Positions 45,798-54,700 of a DNA stretch of 64,000 bases are shown one piece after another. The notes under the pieces were generated by a model. That model made no database searches and was not told where the DNA came from. It saw only the letters and a program-made list of their open reading frames with translations. Numbering within the stretch: the first letter of the stretch is position 1; every line of letters begins with the position of its first letter. Both the position numbers and the translations under genes were made by a program. The stretch spans positions 682,001 to 746,000 of the forward strand of contig NZ_JAPEMM010000001.1 of assembly GCF_026342735.1 (NCBI RefSeq). The letters run 5' to 3'. This DNA comes from Streptomyces sp. NBC_00193. GTDB lineage: Bacteria > Actinomycetota > Actinomycetes > Streptomycetales > Streptomycetaceae.

Positions 45798-47004
45798 AGG
45801 CGTCCGCGTCGCCCGTCAGCGCGTACCGCTTCACGTACGCGCCGAGGAAGGCCTGCATCGTGGCGACGGCCGGGATCGCGATGAGCGCCCCGACCGCGCC
45901 CAGCAGGGCGGTGCCCGCGATGACCGATCCGAAGGCCACCGCCGGGTGGATGTCCACCGTCTTCGACGTCAGCTTCGGCTGGAGCACGTAGTTCTCGAAC
46001 TGCTGGTACACCACCACGAATCCGAGGACGTACAGCGCGTACCAGGGGTTGACCGTGAAGGCGAGCAGCATCGGCAGCGCGCCCGCCAGGTAGGTGCCGA
46101 TGGTGGGGATGAACTGCGACACCAGCCCCACCCACACCGCGAGCGCGGGCGCGTACGGCACGCCCAGCACCGCGAGGACGATGTAGTGCGCGATCCCGGA
46201 GATCAGCGCCATCAGCCCGCGCGAGTAGAGGTATCCGCCCGTCTTGGTGACGGCGATCTCCCACGCCCGCAGCACCTCCGCCTGCTTCCTGGGCGGGAGT
46301 ACGGAGCACAGCGCGCGGCGCAGTCGCGGCCCGTCGGCGGCGAAGTAGAAGGAGAACAGACCGATCGTCAGCAGCTTGAACAGTCCGCCGAGCACGGTGG
46401 CGGACACGTCGAGCACGCCGCTCGCGCTGTTCTGCACGTACTTCTGCAGCCAGTCGGAGTGCAGCAGACTGTCCTGGATGTCCAGCCGGGACAGGTCCGT
46501 GTGGAAGGTGTCGTTGATCGAGCCGATCAGCGAGTCGAGATAGCCGGGGAAGCCTTCCACCAGGTCGATGATCTGCGCGGCGAGCACCGAGCCGAGCAGG
46601 ACGACGAATCCGACGGCCGCGACGAACACCCCGAGGAACACCAGGAAGGTGGCGAGCCCGCGGCGCATGCCGCGGGCCGCCATCCGGGCCACGGCCGGTT
46701 CTATCGCGAGCGCGAGGAAGAACGCGATCAGGATGTTGACGAGCAGCCCGATGAGCTGGTGGAAGGCCCAGCTGCCCAGCTGGAAACAGGCCACCAGGGC
46801 CAGGACGAGGATCACCGCGCGCGGCAGCCAGCGCGGCATCCGGGCATCCGCCGCCGTGCCCTCGACGGGGCCCGGCGCTCCGGGGTCCCCCGCCCGGGGA
46901 ACCCCGGCCGAGGGATCTCCCGCGTCCGCCGGGGTCGCCGGGCCGGGCGGACGCGCGCCCCGGGGGCCTTCGGGCTGGTCGGTCGTCTCTTCGGTGGCTG
47001 CCAC
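45745..47004 (-). CDS. AI-2E family transporter
   Basis: 419 aa, about eight membrane helices in the family pattern: paired N-terminal helices, a ~100-residue soluble loop (LVEGFPGYLDSLIGSINDTF...), then FIPTIGTYLAG and VYQQFENYVLQPKL, the most conserved motifs. A 55-residue Pro/Gly-rich cytoplasmic N-terminus and an Arg-rich C-terminus flank them. GTG start. Substrate unknown; the family name does not prove AI-2 export. Confidence 0.9.
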   Translation of the reverse strand: MAATEETTDQPEGPRGARPPGPATPADAGDPSAGVPRAGDPGAPGPVEGTAADARMPRWLPRAVILVLALVACFQLGSWAFHQLIGLLVNILIAFFLALAIEPAVARMAARGMRRGLATFLVFLGVFVAAVGFVVLLGSVLAAQIIDLVEGFPGYLDSLIGSINDTFHTDLSRLDIQDSLLHSDWLQKYVQNSASGVLDVSATVLGGLFKLLTIGLFSFYFAADGPRLRRALCSVLPPRKQAEVLRAWEIAVTKTGGYLYSRGLMALISGIAHYIVLAVLGVPYAPALAVWVGLVSQFIPTIGTYLAGALPMLLAFTVNPWYALYVLGFVVVYQQFENYVLQPKLTSKTVDIHPAVAFGSVIAGTALLGAVGALIAIPAVATMQAFLGAYVKRYALTGDADASTSRPRPQRRVRLPGRR

Positions 47005-47155
47005 GCCGCCAAGTCTGTCCCACCGGCGCCGCGTACCGCCAAGCGCTCGCTCGGGCCCGCCCGCGCAGCGCTCGCCCGAGCCTCGCCCCGGCCGGCCGCC
47101 GGGCCGTACGCCGGTCGCCCTGCCCAGGCCCTGCCCGGGCCCTGCCCAGGCCCTG

Positions 47156-47350
47156 CTAGCGCAGCGAAGCCGGCACGTCCACGGCCGAACACACCGCGCG
47201 CCACACGTCCTTGGCCTCCCAGCCCGCGTCCAGCGCCTCGTGGACGGTGCGTCCCCCGAGCTCCGTCATGACGTGGTCCCGCGCGAAGGAGTCCGCGTAG
47301 CCCGCACCGAAGTGCTCGGCCATCCGCTCCCAGAAAATCGTCAACCGCAT
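47156..47350 (-). CDS. DUF3046 family small protein
   Basis: 64 aa starting MRLTIFWERMAEHFGAGYADS and containing HVMTELGGRTVHEALDAG. This matches the DUF3046 family found near recA in actinobacteria. GGAGG precedes the ATG. Function unknown; probably a small helical binding protein. Confidence 0.9.
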   Translation of the reverse strand: MRLTIFWERMAEHFGAGYADSFARDHVMTELGGRTVHEALDAGWEAKDVWRAVCSAVDVPASLR

Positions 47351-47431
47351 GCCTCCAGTATCCCGCCCCGGAGAGTGGCCCCTCCCCGTTCGGGCCACGT
47401 CGGCGCAGTCCGGGCCCCTACGGTTCCTGGC

Positions 47432-48439
47432 ATGCCTGGAGACGAAGCGTGCGCCCCGGCGGCGACGACCGCAACGACCGCGCCGAGCGTGCCGAGCACG
47501 CCGACGGCGACGAGTGCACTGGCCCGCGCCGAGCAGTTCATCTGGCTCACGGCCCGCGTGCTGGAGCAGCGGCGGTTCGCGTTCCACTTCCTCGGCGGGG
47601 ACGCGGACCCGGTCGATGCCGCCCTCGGCGCCTACCTCGGCGGCGACGGCGGCTACGGCCACGCCCTCGACCCTGATCTGCGCGGTCCGCTGAGCCACCC
47701 GCTGCACACCGCCCACGCCCTGCGCGTCCTGGACGGCCTGGGCCGCTGCGCCGGACAGCGCATCGAGCGGCTCTGCGCCCACCTGGCCCGGGTCTCCACC
47801 CCGGACGGGGCGCTTCCGGCGACCGCTCCGGCCTCCGGCGGCTATCCGGCGGCCCCCTACCTCCCGCTGCAGGACGATCCGCCGGGCGACCTGCTGGCCA
47901 CCGGCCCCGTCGTGGGGATCCTGCACCGCAACCGGGTGTGGCACGCGTGGCTGTTCCGGGCGACGGACTTCTGCTGGGACCGGGTGGAGAACCTGCGCCA
48001 CTGGAACCCGTACGAGGTCCAGGGCGCGGTGGCCTTCCTGGACGGGGTGCCCGACCGGGCCCGGGCCGCGGTGGCCGCCGACCGGCTGGGGCGGCTCGTC
48101 CGCGACGACCGGCTCGTCGTACTGGATCCCGCGCGGCAGGGCGCGTACCCGCCGGTCCCCGGCCGCGCGCCGGACGAGCGCCTGTACCCGTACGACTTCG
48201 CCCGCCGCCCGGAGTCCCTCGCCCGCGGCTGGTTCACGGACGCGGAGCTGTACGGCTCGCTGCGCTTCCTGGCCGGCCTGCAGCAGCCGGACGGCGGCTG
48301 GCCGGTGCACCGCGGCGCGTGGGCGCCGGGCAGCTCGCTGGAGCGGCGCCCGATCGCCACGCTGGAGGCGCTGCTGACCCTGCGCGCGTACGGCCGGCTC
48401 CCCGGCCCTAGCCTCCCAGGGCCCGCAGCCCCGCGGTGA
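47432..48439 (+). CDS. hypothetical protein with alpha/alpha-toroid (prenyltransferase-like) motifs
   Basis: 335 aa. Contains GGYGHALDPDLRGP and the QW-like GLQQPDGGWPVH, which resemble repeats of squalene-hopene cyclase and prenyltransferase toroids, but the catalytic DXDD of cyclases is not visible. A 35-residue Thr/Ala/Pro start precedes the fold. Its 3' end overlaps azlD by 32 bases on the other strand. Activity unknown. Confidence 0.72.
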   Translation: MPGDEACAPAATTATTAPSVPSTPTATSALARAEQFIWLTARVLEQRRFAFHFLGGDADPVDAALGAYLGGDGGYGHALDPDLRGPLSHPLHTAHALRVLDGLGRCAGQRIERLCAHLARVSTPDGALPATAPASGGYPAAPYLPLQDDPPGDLLATGPVVGILHRNRVWHAWLFRATDFCWDRVENLRHWNPYEVQGAVAFLDGVPDRARAAVAADRLGRLVRDDRLVVLDPARQGAYPPVPGRAPDERLYPYDFARRPESLARGWFTDAELYGSLRFLAGLQQPDGGWPVHRGAWAPGSSLERRPIATLEALLTLRAYGRLPGPSLPGPAAPR

Positions 48440-48716
48440 CGGCGACGGCCGCCGCGACCACGACGAGGAACGGGGCCCGCAGCACCAGTGCGACCGCGGC
48501 GGCCGCGAGCCCGGCCGCGCGGGCGTCGAGCACGAGCTCCTGCCCGGTGGCGAAGGTCTGCTGCGCGGTGAGCGCGGCCAGCAGTGCGACCGGCAGGAGC
48601 GCGGCGAGCTTGCGCACCGCGGGCCGCTCCAGGGCCCCGGCGGGGACGAGCAGTCCGGCGAGCTTCACGGCGTAGCAGCCGACGACGGTGATCCCGATGG
48701 CGATCCAGACGTTCAC
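48408..48716 (-). CDS. azlD: AzlD-type branched-chain amino-acid exporter subunit
   Basis: 102 aa, four short hydrophobic segments (VWIAIGITVVGCYAVKLAGLL, LLPVALLAALTA, AAAAVALVLRAPFLVVVAAAVAV). GTG start overlaps the azlC stop (GTGA), the usual arrangement of the two subunits. Confidence 0.88.
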   Translation of the reverse strand: MNVWIAIGITVVGCYAVKLAGLLVPAGALERPAVRKLAALLPVALLAALTAQQTFATGQELVLDARAAGLAAAAVALVLRAPFLVVVAAAVAVTAGLRALGG

Positions 48717-49432
48717 GGGCGGCGTCCCTTCATCCACAGCACGATCGGCGCGGCCAGCGCCGCGATCAGCACGGGCACCCCGGCGGGCAGTACGGGCAGC
48801 AGGCCCAGCCCGAGGACGAGGGCGAGCCCGGCGACGGCCCGCTCGGTGCCGGTCTTCAGCATCGGCGCGAGCAGCGCGAGGAACACGGCGGGCCCGGCGG
48901 CGTCCAGACCCCACGCCCTGGTGTCCCCGATGGCCTCGGCGCCGAGCGCGCCGAGCAGGGTGGTGAGGTTCCACAGGGCGTAGAGGCTCAGCCCGGTCAC
49001 GGTGAACCCGAGCCGCGCGGACTTCCGGTCGGGCTGGGCCAGGGCCACGGCGGTGGTCTCGTCGATCACCCAGTGCGCGGCGAACGGGCGTACGCCCTTG
49101 GGCAGCGCGAGCAGCTGGGACAGCCGCAGCCCGTAGAAGGCGTTGCGGGTCCCGAGGAAGAAGGCCCCGGCGGCGGCCGTGAACGGATTCCCGCCGGCGG
49201 CCAGGGCTCCGACCAGCGCGAACTGCGAGGCCCCGGTGAACACCAGCAGGCTCAGCACGCACGCCTGGAGGGTGCTGACCCCGGACCCGGCGGCGGTCAC
49301 CCCGAAGGCGAACCCGGACAGTCCGACCGCCACGCCCACGCCCAGCGCGTCCCGTACGACGGCGGCGCGCGGCTTGACCTCGGCCGCGGACCCGCCGGGG
49401 ACCTCTCGACCTGGAACCTCTTGTATGGCCAT
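48713..49432 (-). CDS. azlC: AzlC-type branched-chain amino-acid exporter subunit
   Basis: 239 aa from the ATG with GGGAG nine bases upstream. Membrane protein with conserved FTGASQFALVGALAAG, FLGTRNAFYGLRLS and HWVIDETTAVAL. With AzlD it would export branched-chain amino acids or analogues. An 18-bp palindrome sits in its promoter region. Confidence 0.9.
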   Translation of the reverse strand: MAIQEVPGREVPGGSAAEVKPRAAVVRDALGVGVAVGLSGFAFGVTAAGSGVSTLQACVLSLLVFTGASQFALVGALAAGGNPFTAAAGAFFLGTRNAFYGLRLSQLLALPKGVRPFAAHWVIDETTAVALAQPDRKSARLGFTVTGLSLYALWNLTTLLGALGAEAIGDTRAWGLDAAGPAVFLALLAPMLKTGTERAVAGLALVLGLGLLPVLPAGVPVLIAALAAPIVLWMKGRRP

Positions 49433-49448
49433 CTGATGTTCTCCCACG

Positions 49449-49466
49449 CCCCGAAAATATTCGGGG
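49449..49466. promoter_or_regulatory. palindrome between azlC and nucleotidyltransferase genes
   Basis: CCCCGAAAATATTCGGGG has perfect 7-bp arms around AATA. It lies 17 bases upstream of azlC and 32 bases upstream of the divergent gene, so a bound protein could control both. Its AT-rich centre stands out from the local composition. The regulator is unknown; an Lrp/AsnC- or MarR-type factor would suit the geometry. Confidence 0.6.
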
Positions 49467-49497
49467 AACGCCTGCGGGTCTTGTACGTTCTTGCACC

Positions 49498-50298
49498 ATG
49501 CATGAAGCGATCAAGGAAATGGCGGACCGGCTGGCCGAGGTGCCGGGGGTCCGCGGAGTGATGCTCGGCGGCAGCCGGGCCCGCGGCGAGCACCGGCCGG
49601 AATCCGACTGGGACCTCGGCGTCTACTACCGGGGCGACCTCGACCTCGCCGCGCTGGGCGCGCTGGCCGGACCGGACGTGGAGGTGGCCGGCCCGGGCGG
49701 CTGGGGCCCCTGGGTCAACGGCGGAGCCTGGCTGCGCGTCGACGGCGTGGCGGTGGACTGGATCCTGCGCGACCTGGACCGGGTGGAGCGGGTCTGGGAG
49801 GACTGCCGTGAGGGCCGCTACGAGGTGGGCGTGCAGGCGGGCCACCCGCTCGGCTTCTGGTCCCCCTGCTACCCGGGCGAGGTGGCCCTCGGACAGGTCC
49901 TGGCCGACCCGTCGGGCGAGCTGACCGCCCTGCGCGAGAAGACCTCGGTGTATCCGGAGCCGCTGCGGGACTCCCTGATCGCCGGGGCCTGGGAGGCGGA
50001 GTTCCTGGTCGCGGGCGCCGCGAAGGGCGCGGCCCGCGGGGACTCCCTGTACGTCTCCCTGTGCCTGTCCCGCGCCTTCGGCGTCCTCGTCCAGTCCCTG
50101 TACGCGGCGGACCGCCGCTGGTGCCTCAACGAGAAGGGCGCCCTGGCCTCGGCGGAGCTCCTGCCGAGTGCTCCGGCGGGCTTCGGCGACCGCGTCCGTA
50201 CCCTGCTGGGCGCGCAGGGCACGACCCCCGAGGCCCTGACGGCCACGGTGGCCGAGGCGCGGGTGCTCGTCGAGGAGACCCGCGCGGCACTGGCGTGA
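49498..50298 (+). CDS. nucleotidyltransferase-domain protein
   Basis: 266 aa, Pol-beta-type nucleotidyltransferase fold: GGSRARG near residue 24 and the metal-binding SDWDLG near 37. The C-terminal helical part could bind the acceptor. This resembles aminoglycoside- or MNT-type transferases, but no antitoxin partner or resistance context is present. ATG has a weak ribosome binding site. Confidence 0.8.
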   Translation: MHEAIKEMADRLAEVPGVRGVMLGGSRARGEHRPESDWDLGVYYRGDLDLAALGALAGPDVEVAGPGGWGPWVNGGAWLRVDGVAVDWILRDLDRVERVWEDCREGRYEVGVQAGHPLGFWSPCYPGEVALGQVLADPSGELTALREKTSVYPEPLRDSLIAGAWEAEFLVAGAAKGAARGDSLYVSLCLSRAFGVLVQSLYAADRRWCLNEKGALASAELLPSAPAGFGDRVRTLLGAQGTTPEALTATVAEARVLVEETRAALA

Positions 50299-50313
50299 GC
50301 GGACCGGGGTCGG

Positions 50314-50739
50314 CTACGGCCGCGTGAAGCCCGCCTGGCGGGTGTGGACGGTGACGGTGCCGCCGCCGAGCATCTCGGCCTTCCGGCGGAGCTGGTCCAC
50401 GGCCGCCGGGCTCGGCCGGCCGTAGACGTCGATGGACCTCATGCGGATGAACGCGGCGAACGCGCGGAACTTCTCCCCGCCGAGCTCCATGTGGAACTCC
50501 AGGGACGCCGAATCGGGATGGACGGCCACCAGGGTCATCGTGGACTCGGTCTCGTCGATGTAGAACTGATAGGCGATCAGCTGCGGCTCGCGCGCCTCGA
50601 CGAACTCGGCCAGGTCGCGCATCCCGTTCCTGACGTCCTCGAGTCTGCCCTCGCGGATGTCCGAGCGGTCGACGTAGTAGAGGGGTGCGGCGCGACCGGG
50701 TTCCGGGTGAACGGGCGCCGCGTGCAGGGGTTCGGCCAT
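50314..50739 (-). CDS. hypothetical protein, possible ABM-like fold
   Basis: 141 aa, not firmly recognised. PLYYVDRSDIREGRLEDVRNG and QLIAYQFYIDETESTMTLVAVHPD suggest a ferredoxin-like beta-alpha-beta domain as in antibiotic-biosynthesis monooxygenase-like proteins. No catalytic residues can be assigned. Convergent with the nucleotidyltransferase gene. Confidence 0.65.
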   Translation of the reverse strand: MAEPLHAAPVHPEPGRAAPLYYVDRSDIREGRLEDVRNGMRDLAEFVEAREPQLIAYQFYIDETESTMTLVAVHPDSASLEFHMELGGEKFRAFAAFIRMRSIDVYGRPSPAAVDQLRRKAEMLGGGTVTVHTRQAGFTRP

Positions 50740-50787
50740 GCCACCGGAACCTACCGCCGGATCCCCGTCCGGCCCGCCCGGCGCGGC

Positions 50788-51636
50788 CTAACCCGCCGCC
50801 CGTTCCCTCCGATAGGCCCCCGGCGGCACCCCCACGATGCGGGTGAAGTGCCGGTTCAGGTGCGGCTGGTCGGTGAAGCCGACGGTGACGGCCGCCTCGG
50901 CCGGGGGGATCCCCGCGTCGAGCAGCCGGCGTGCCCGCCGGACCCGGGCGTCGGTCAGCCAGGTGTGCGGGGGCATGCCGTACCGGTCCCGGAAGGCGCG
51001 CAGCAGGGCGAAGGGGCTGGTCCCCAGCTCCGCCGCGAGCTGCTCCAGGGACGGGGGCTCCCCCATCCGCTCCTCCAGTACGGCCCGGGCCCGCTCCGCG
51101 TCGGCGGCGCCCGCACGGCCCCCCGTACGGGTGGGCAGCGGGCCGGCGTGCCGGGTCAGCATCCGGGCCACCACCCCGCGCAGCAGGGTGTCGGCGGCCA
51201 ACGCGTTGCCGGCCTCGGCGGCGCGGTGGACCTCGGTGATGGCCCGCGAGGCCTGCGGGTCGGCGACCATGGCGGCGGTGAAACCGGGGGTCCCGCGCAG
51301 GGTCCCGATCTCGGTGGCGACCTCGGTGATCAGCGCCCGGGAGGGGTAGAGGGTGGCGTAGGCCCAGCCCTCGGGGACCCCGGCGCGGGCGGTGTGCGGG
51401 ACCTCGGGGTTGATCAGGACCACGCTGCCGGGCCCGGCGCGCAGGGTGTCCCCCGGCAGGCCGATCTCCTCGACGCCGCCGGTGACGGCCGCGATGACGT
51501 ACCCGTCGTGGGCGTGGCGCGGGAAGGTGTGGCGCACGTAGTGGGCACGCAGCAGGTCCAGCCCGGGCAGTTCCGCGTACTGCCAGTGCCGCGCCCACTC
51601 CCGACGGCCCTCGTCCGCTCCGGTCCCGGTCCCCAT
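50788..51636 (-). CDS. AraC-family transcriptional regulator
   Basis: 282 aa. N-terminal cupin sensor (FPRHAHDGYVIAAVTGG, NPEVPHTARAG) and C-terminal double HTH (LEQLAAELGTSPFALLRAF and AAVTVGFTDQPHLNRHFTRIVGVPPGAYR). In many Streptomyces similar AraC genes neighbour azlCD, so it may control the exporter 1.4 kb away. Start is uncertain; a GTG at 51675 is also in frame. Confidence 0.88.
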   Translation of the reverse strand: MGTGTGADEGRREWARHWQYAELPGLDLLRAHYVRHTFPRHAHDGYVIAAVTGGVEEIGLPGDTLRAGPGSVVLINPEVPHTARAGVPEGWAYATLYPSRALITEVATEIGTLRGTPGFTAAMVADPQASRAITEVHRAAEAGNALAADTLLRGVVARMLTRHAGPLPTRTGGRAGAADAERARAVLEERMGEPPSLEQLAAELGTSPFALLRAFRDRYGMPPHTWLTDARVRRARRLLDAGIPPAEAAVTVGFTDQPHLNRHFTRIVGVPPGAYRRERAAG

Positions 51637-51716
51637 CCCCCCATTCTGCGCCCGGCCCGGCCGGGGTGTTTCCACAGGTCCGGCCCGTTGTCAGTGGGCG
51701 GGTGCACGATGGGGGC

Positions 51717-54700
51717 ATGTCCGGTACCGCGCTCGACTCGTTCTCCCCCGCGACCCGTTCCTGGTTCACGGGGGCCTTCGTCTCGCCCACCGCCGCCCAG
51801 GAGGGTGCCTGGCGGGCCATCGGTGCGGGCTCGGACGTGCTGGTGGTGGCCCCCACCGGCTCCGGCAAGACCCTGGCCGCCTTCCTCGCCGCCCTCGACC
51901 AGCTCGCCTCGACCCCGCCCCCGGCGGATCCGAAGAAGCGCTGCCGGGTGCTGTACATCTCGCCCCTGAAGGCGCTGGCGGTGGACGTGGAGCGCAATCT
52001 CCGCAGCCCGCTGACCGGTATCCGGCAGGAATCGGTGCGCCTGGGCCTGCCCGAGCCCGAGATCCGGGTCGGCATCCGCTCCGGCGACACCCCGCCGGCC
52101 GAGCGGCGCGCGCTGGTGACCCGGCCGCCGGACATCCTGATCACCACGCCCGAGTCGCTGTTCCTGATGCTGACCTCGGCCGCCCGCGAGGCCCTGTCCG
52201 GGATCGAGACGGTGATCCTGGACGAGGTGCACGCGGTCGCCGGCACCAAGCGCGGCGCCCATCTCGCGCTGTCCCTGGAGCGGTTGGACGAGCTGCTGCC
52301 CCGCCCCGCGCGCAGGATCGGCCTGTCGGCGACGGTCCGCCCGGTGGAGGAGGTGGCCCGCTACCTCGCTCCGCGCGGCAAGGTGGAGATCGTCCAGCCG
52401 CCCTCGACCAAGGAGTTCGACCTGTCGGTGGTCGTCCCGGTCGAGGACATGGGCGAGTTGGGCGGCTCCCCCGCCACCGAGGGCAAGGAGGGCGGCGACA
52501 AGCCCTCCATCTGGCCGCACGTGGAGGAGCGGATCGCCGATCTGGTCCAGGCCCACCGGTCCACCATCGTGTTCGCCAACTCCCGCCGCCTCGCCGAGCG
52601 CCTGTGCAACCGGCTCAACGAGATCGCGTACGAGCGCGCCATGGGCGGCCCGCTGCCCGAGGGCCCGCCCCCGGCCGAGATCATGGCCCAGTCGGGCGCC
52701 GCCCAGGGTGCTCCGCCGCTGATGGCCCGCGCCCACCACGGCTCGGTCTCCAAGGAGCAGCGGGCGCTGGTGGAGGAGGACTTGAAGGCGGGCCGGCTGC
52801 CCGCCGTGGTCGCCACCTCCAGCCTGGAGCTCGGCATCGACATGGGCGCCGTGGACCTCGTCATCCAGGTGGAGTCCCCGCCGTCGGTGGCCTCCGGGCT
52901 GCAGCGGGTGGGCCGGGCCGGGCACCAGGTGGGCGCGGTCTCCACCGGGGTCGTCTTCCCCAAGTACCGGGGCGACCTCGTCCAGGCGGCCGTGGTCACC
53001 GAGCGGATGCGCACGGGCTCGATCGAGTCCCTGCGGATCCCCTCCAACCCGCTGGACGTCCTCGCCCAGCAGCTCGTCGCGATGACCGCGATGGACACCT
53101 GGCAGCTCGACGACCTGCTCGCCCTGGTGCGCCGGGCGGCCCCCTTCGCGGCGCTGCCCGACTCGGCCTTCACGGCGGTGCTGGACATGCTGGCCGGCCG
53201 TTATCCCTCGGACGCGTTCGCCGAGCTCAGGCCCCGGGTGGTGTGGGACCGCGTCGCCGGTACGATCACCGGCCGGCCCGGCGCCCAGCGGCTCGCGGTC
53301 ACCTCCGGCGGGACCATCCCGGACCGCGGGCTCTTCGGCGTCTTCCTGGCCGGATCCGACCCGAAGAAGGGCGGCGGCCGGGTCGGCGAGCTCGACGAGG
53401 AGATGGTCTACGAGTCCCGCGTCGGCGACGTCTTCACCCTCGGCACCACCTCGTGGCGGATCGTGGACATCACCCGCGACCGCGTCCTGGTCACCCCCGC
53501 CCCCGGCGTCCCGGGCCGCCTCCCCTTCTGGAAGGGCGACCAGCTGGGCCGCCCGCTGGAACTGGGCCGCGCGGTCGGCGCGTTCCTGCGCGAGCTCGGC
53601 GGCCTCGCCCCCGAGGACGCCCGACTGCGCCTGCTGGCGGCGGGCCTGGACGCCTGGGCCGCCGAGAACGTCCTGTCCTACCTCGCCGAACAGCGCGAGG
53701 CCTGCGGCCACGTACCGGACGACCGGACCATCGTCGTCGAGCGGTTCCGCGACGAGCTCGGCGACTGGCGGGTCGTCGTCCACTCCCCCTTCGGCGCCCA
53801 GGTGCACGCCCCCTGGGCGCTGGCGCTCGGCGCCCGCCTCTCCGAGCGGTACGGGATGGACGCGCAGGTCATGCACGCCGACGACGGCATCGTGCTCCGC
53901 CTCCCGGACGCGGACCTGCTGAACATGGACCTGGACCTACTGGACCACGACCCGGCGCGGGGGCCCTCCTCGGCCTCCTTCGACTTCGACGACGACAAGC
54001 CCCCGCTGGGCGCGGCGGACGTCGCCTTCGACCACGGGGACGTCCAGCAGATCGTCACCGACCAGGTGGGCGGCTCCGCGCTGTTCGCCTCCCGCTTCCG
54101 CGAGTGCGCGGCCCGTGCCCTGCTCCTCCCGCGCCGCAATCCCGGCAAGCGCACCCCCCTGTGGCAGCAGCGCCAGCGCGCCTCGCAACTGCTCCAGGTG
54201 GCCTCCGAGTTCGGTTCGTTCCCGATCGTGCTGGAAGCCGTACGGGAATGCCTGCAGGACGTCTTCGACGTGCCGGGCCTGACCGAGCTGATGGGAGACA
54301 TCGAGGCACGCCGGGTCCGCCTCGTCGAGGTCACGACGCCCGAGCCCTCCCCCTTCGCCCGCTCCCTCCTCTTCGGGTACGTCGCCCAGTTCCTCTACGA
54401 GGGCGACTCGCCCCTCGCCGAGCGCAGGGCGGCCGCGCTGTCGCTGGACTCCCGGCTGCTGGCCGAGCTGCTCGGCCAGGCCGAGCTCCGCGAACTGCTC
54501 GACGCGGAGGTGCTGACCGAGCTGGAGCGGGAGCTCCAGTGGCTGACCGAGGACCGGCGGGCCAAGGACGCCGAGTCGGTGGCCGACCTGCTGCGCCTGC
54601 TGGGCCCGCTCACCCCGGCGGAGCTGGCCGCCCGCGGGGCGGAGGCGGAGTGGGCGCCGTCCCTCGCCGCCTCCCGCCGGGCGATCCGGGTCCGGATCGC

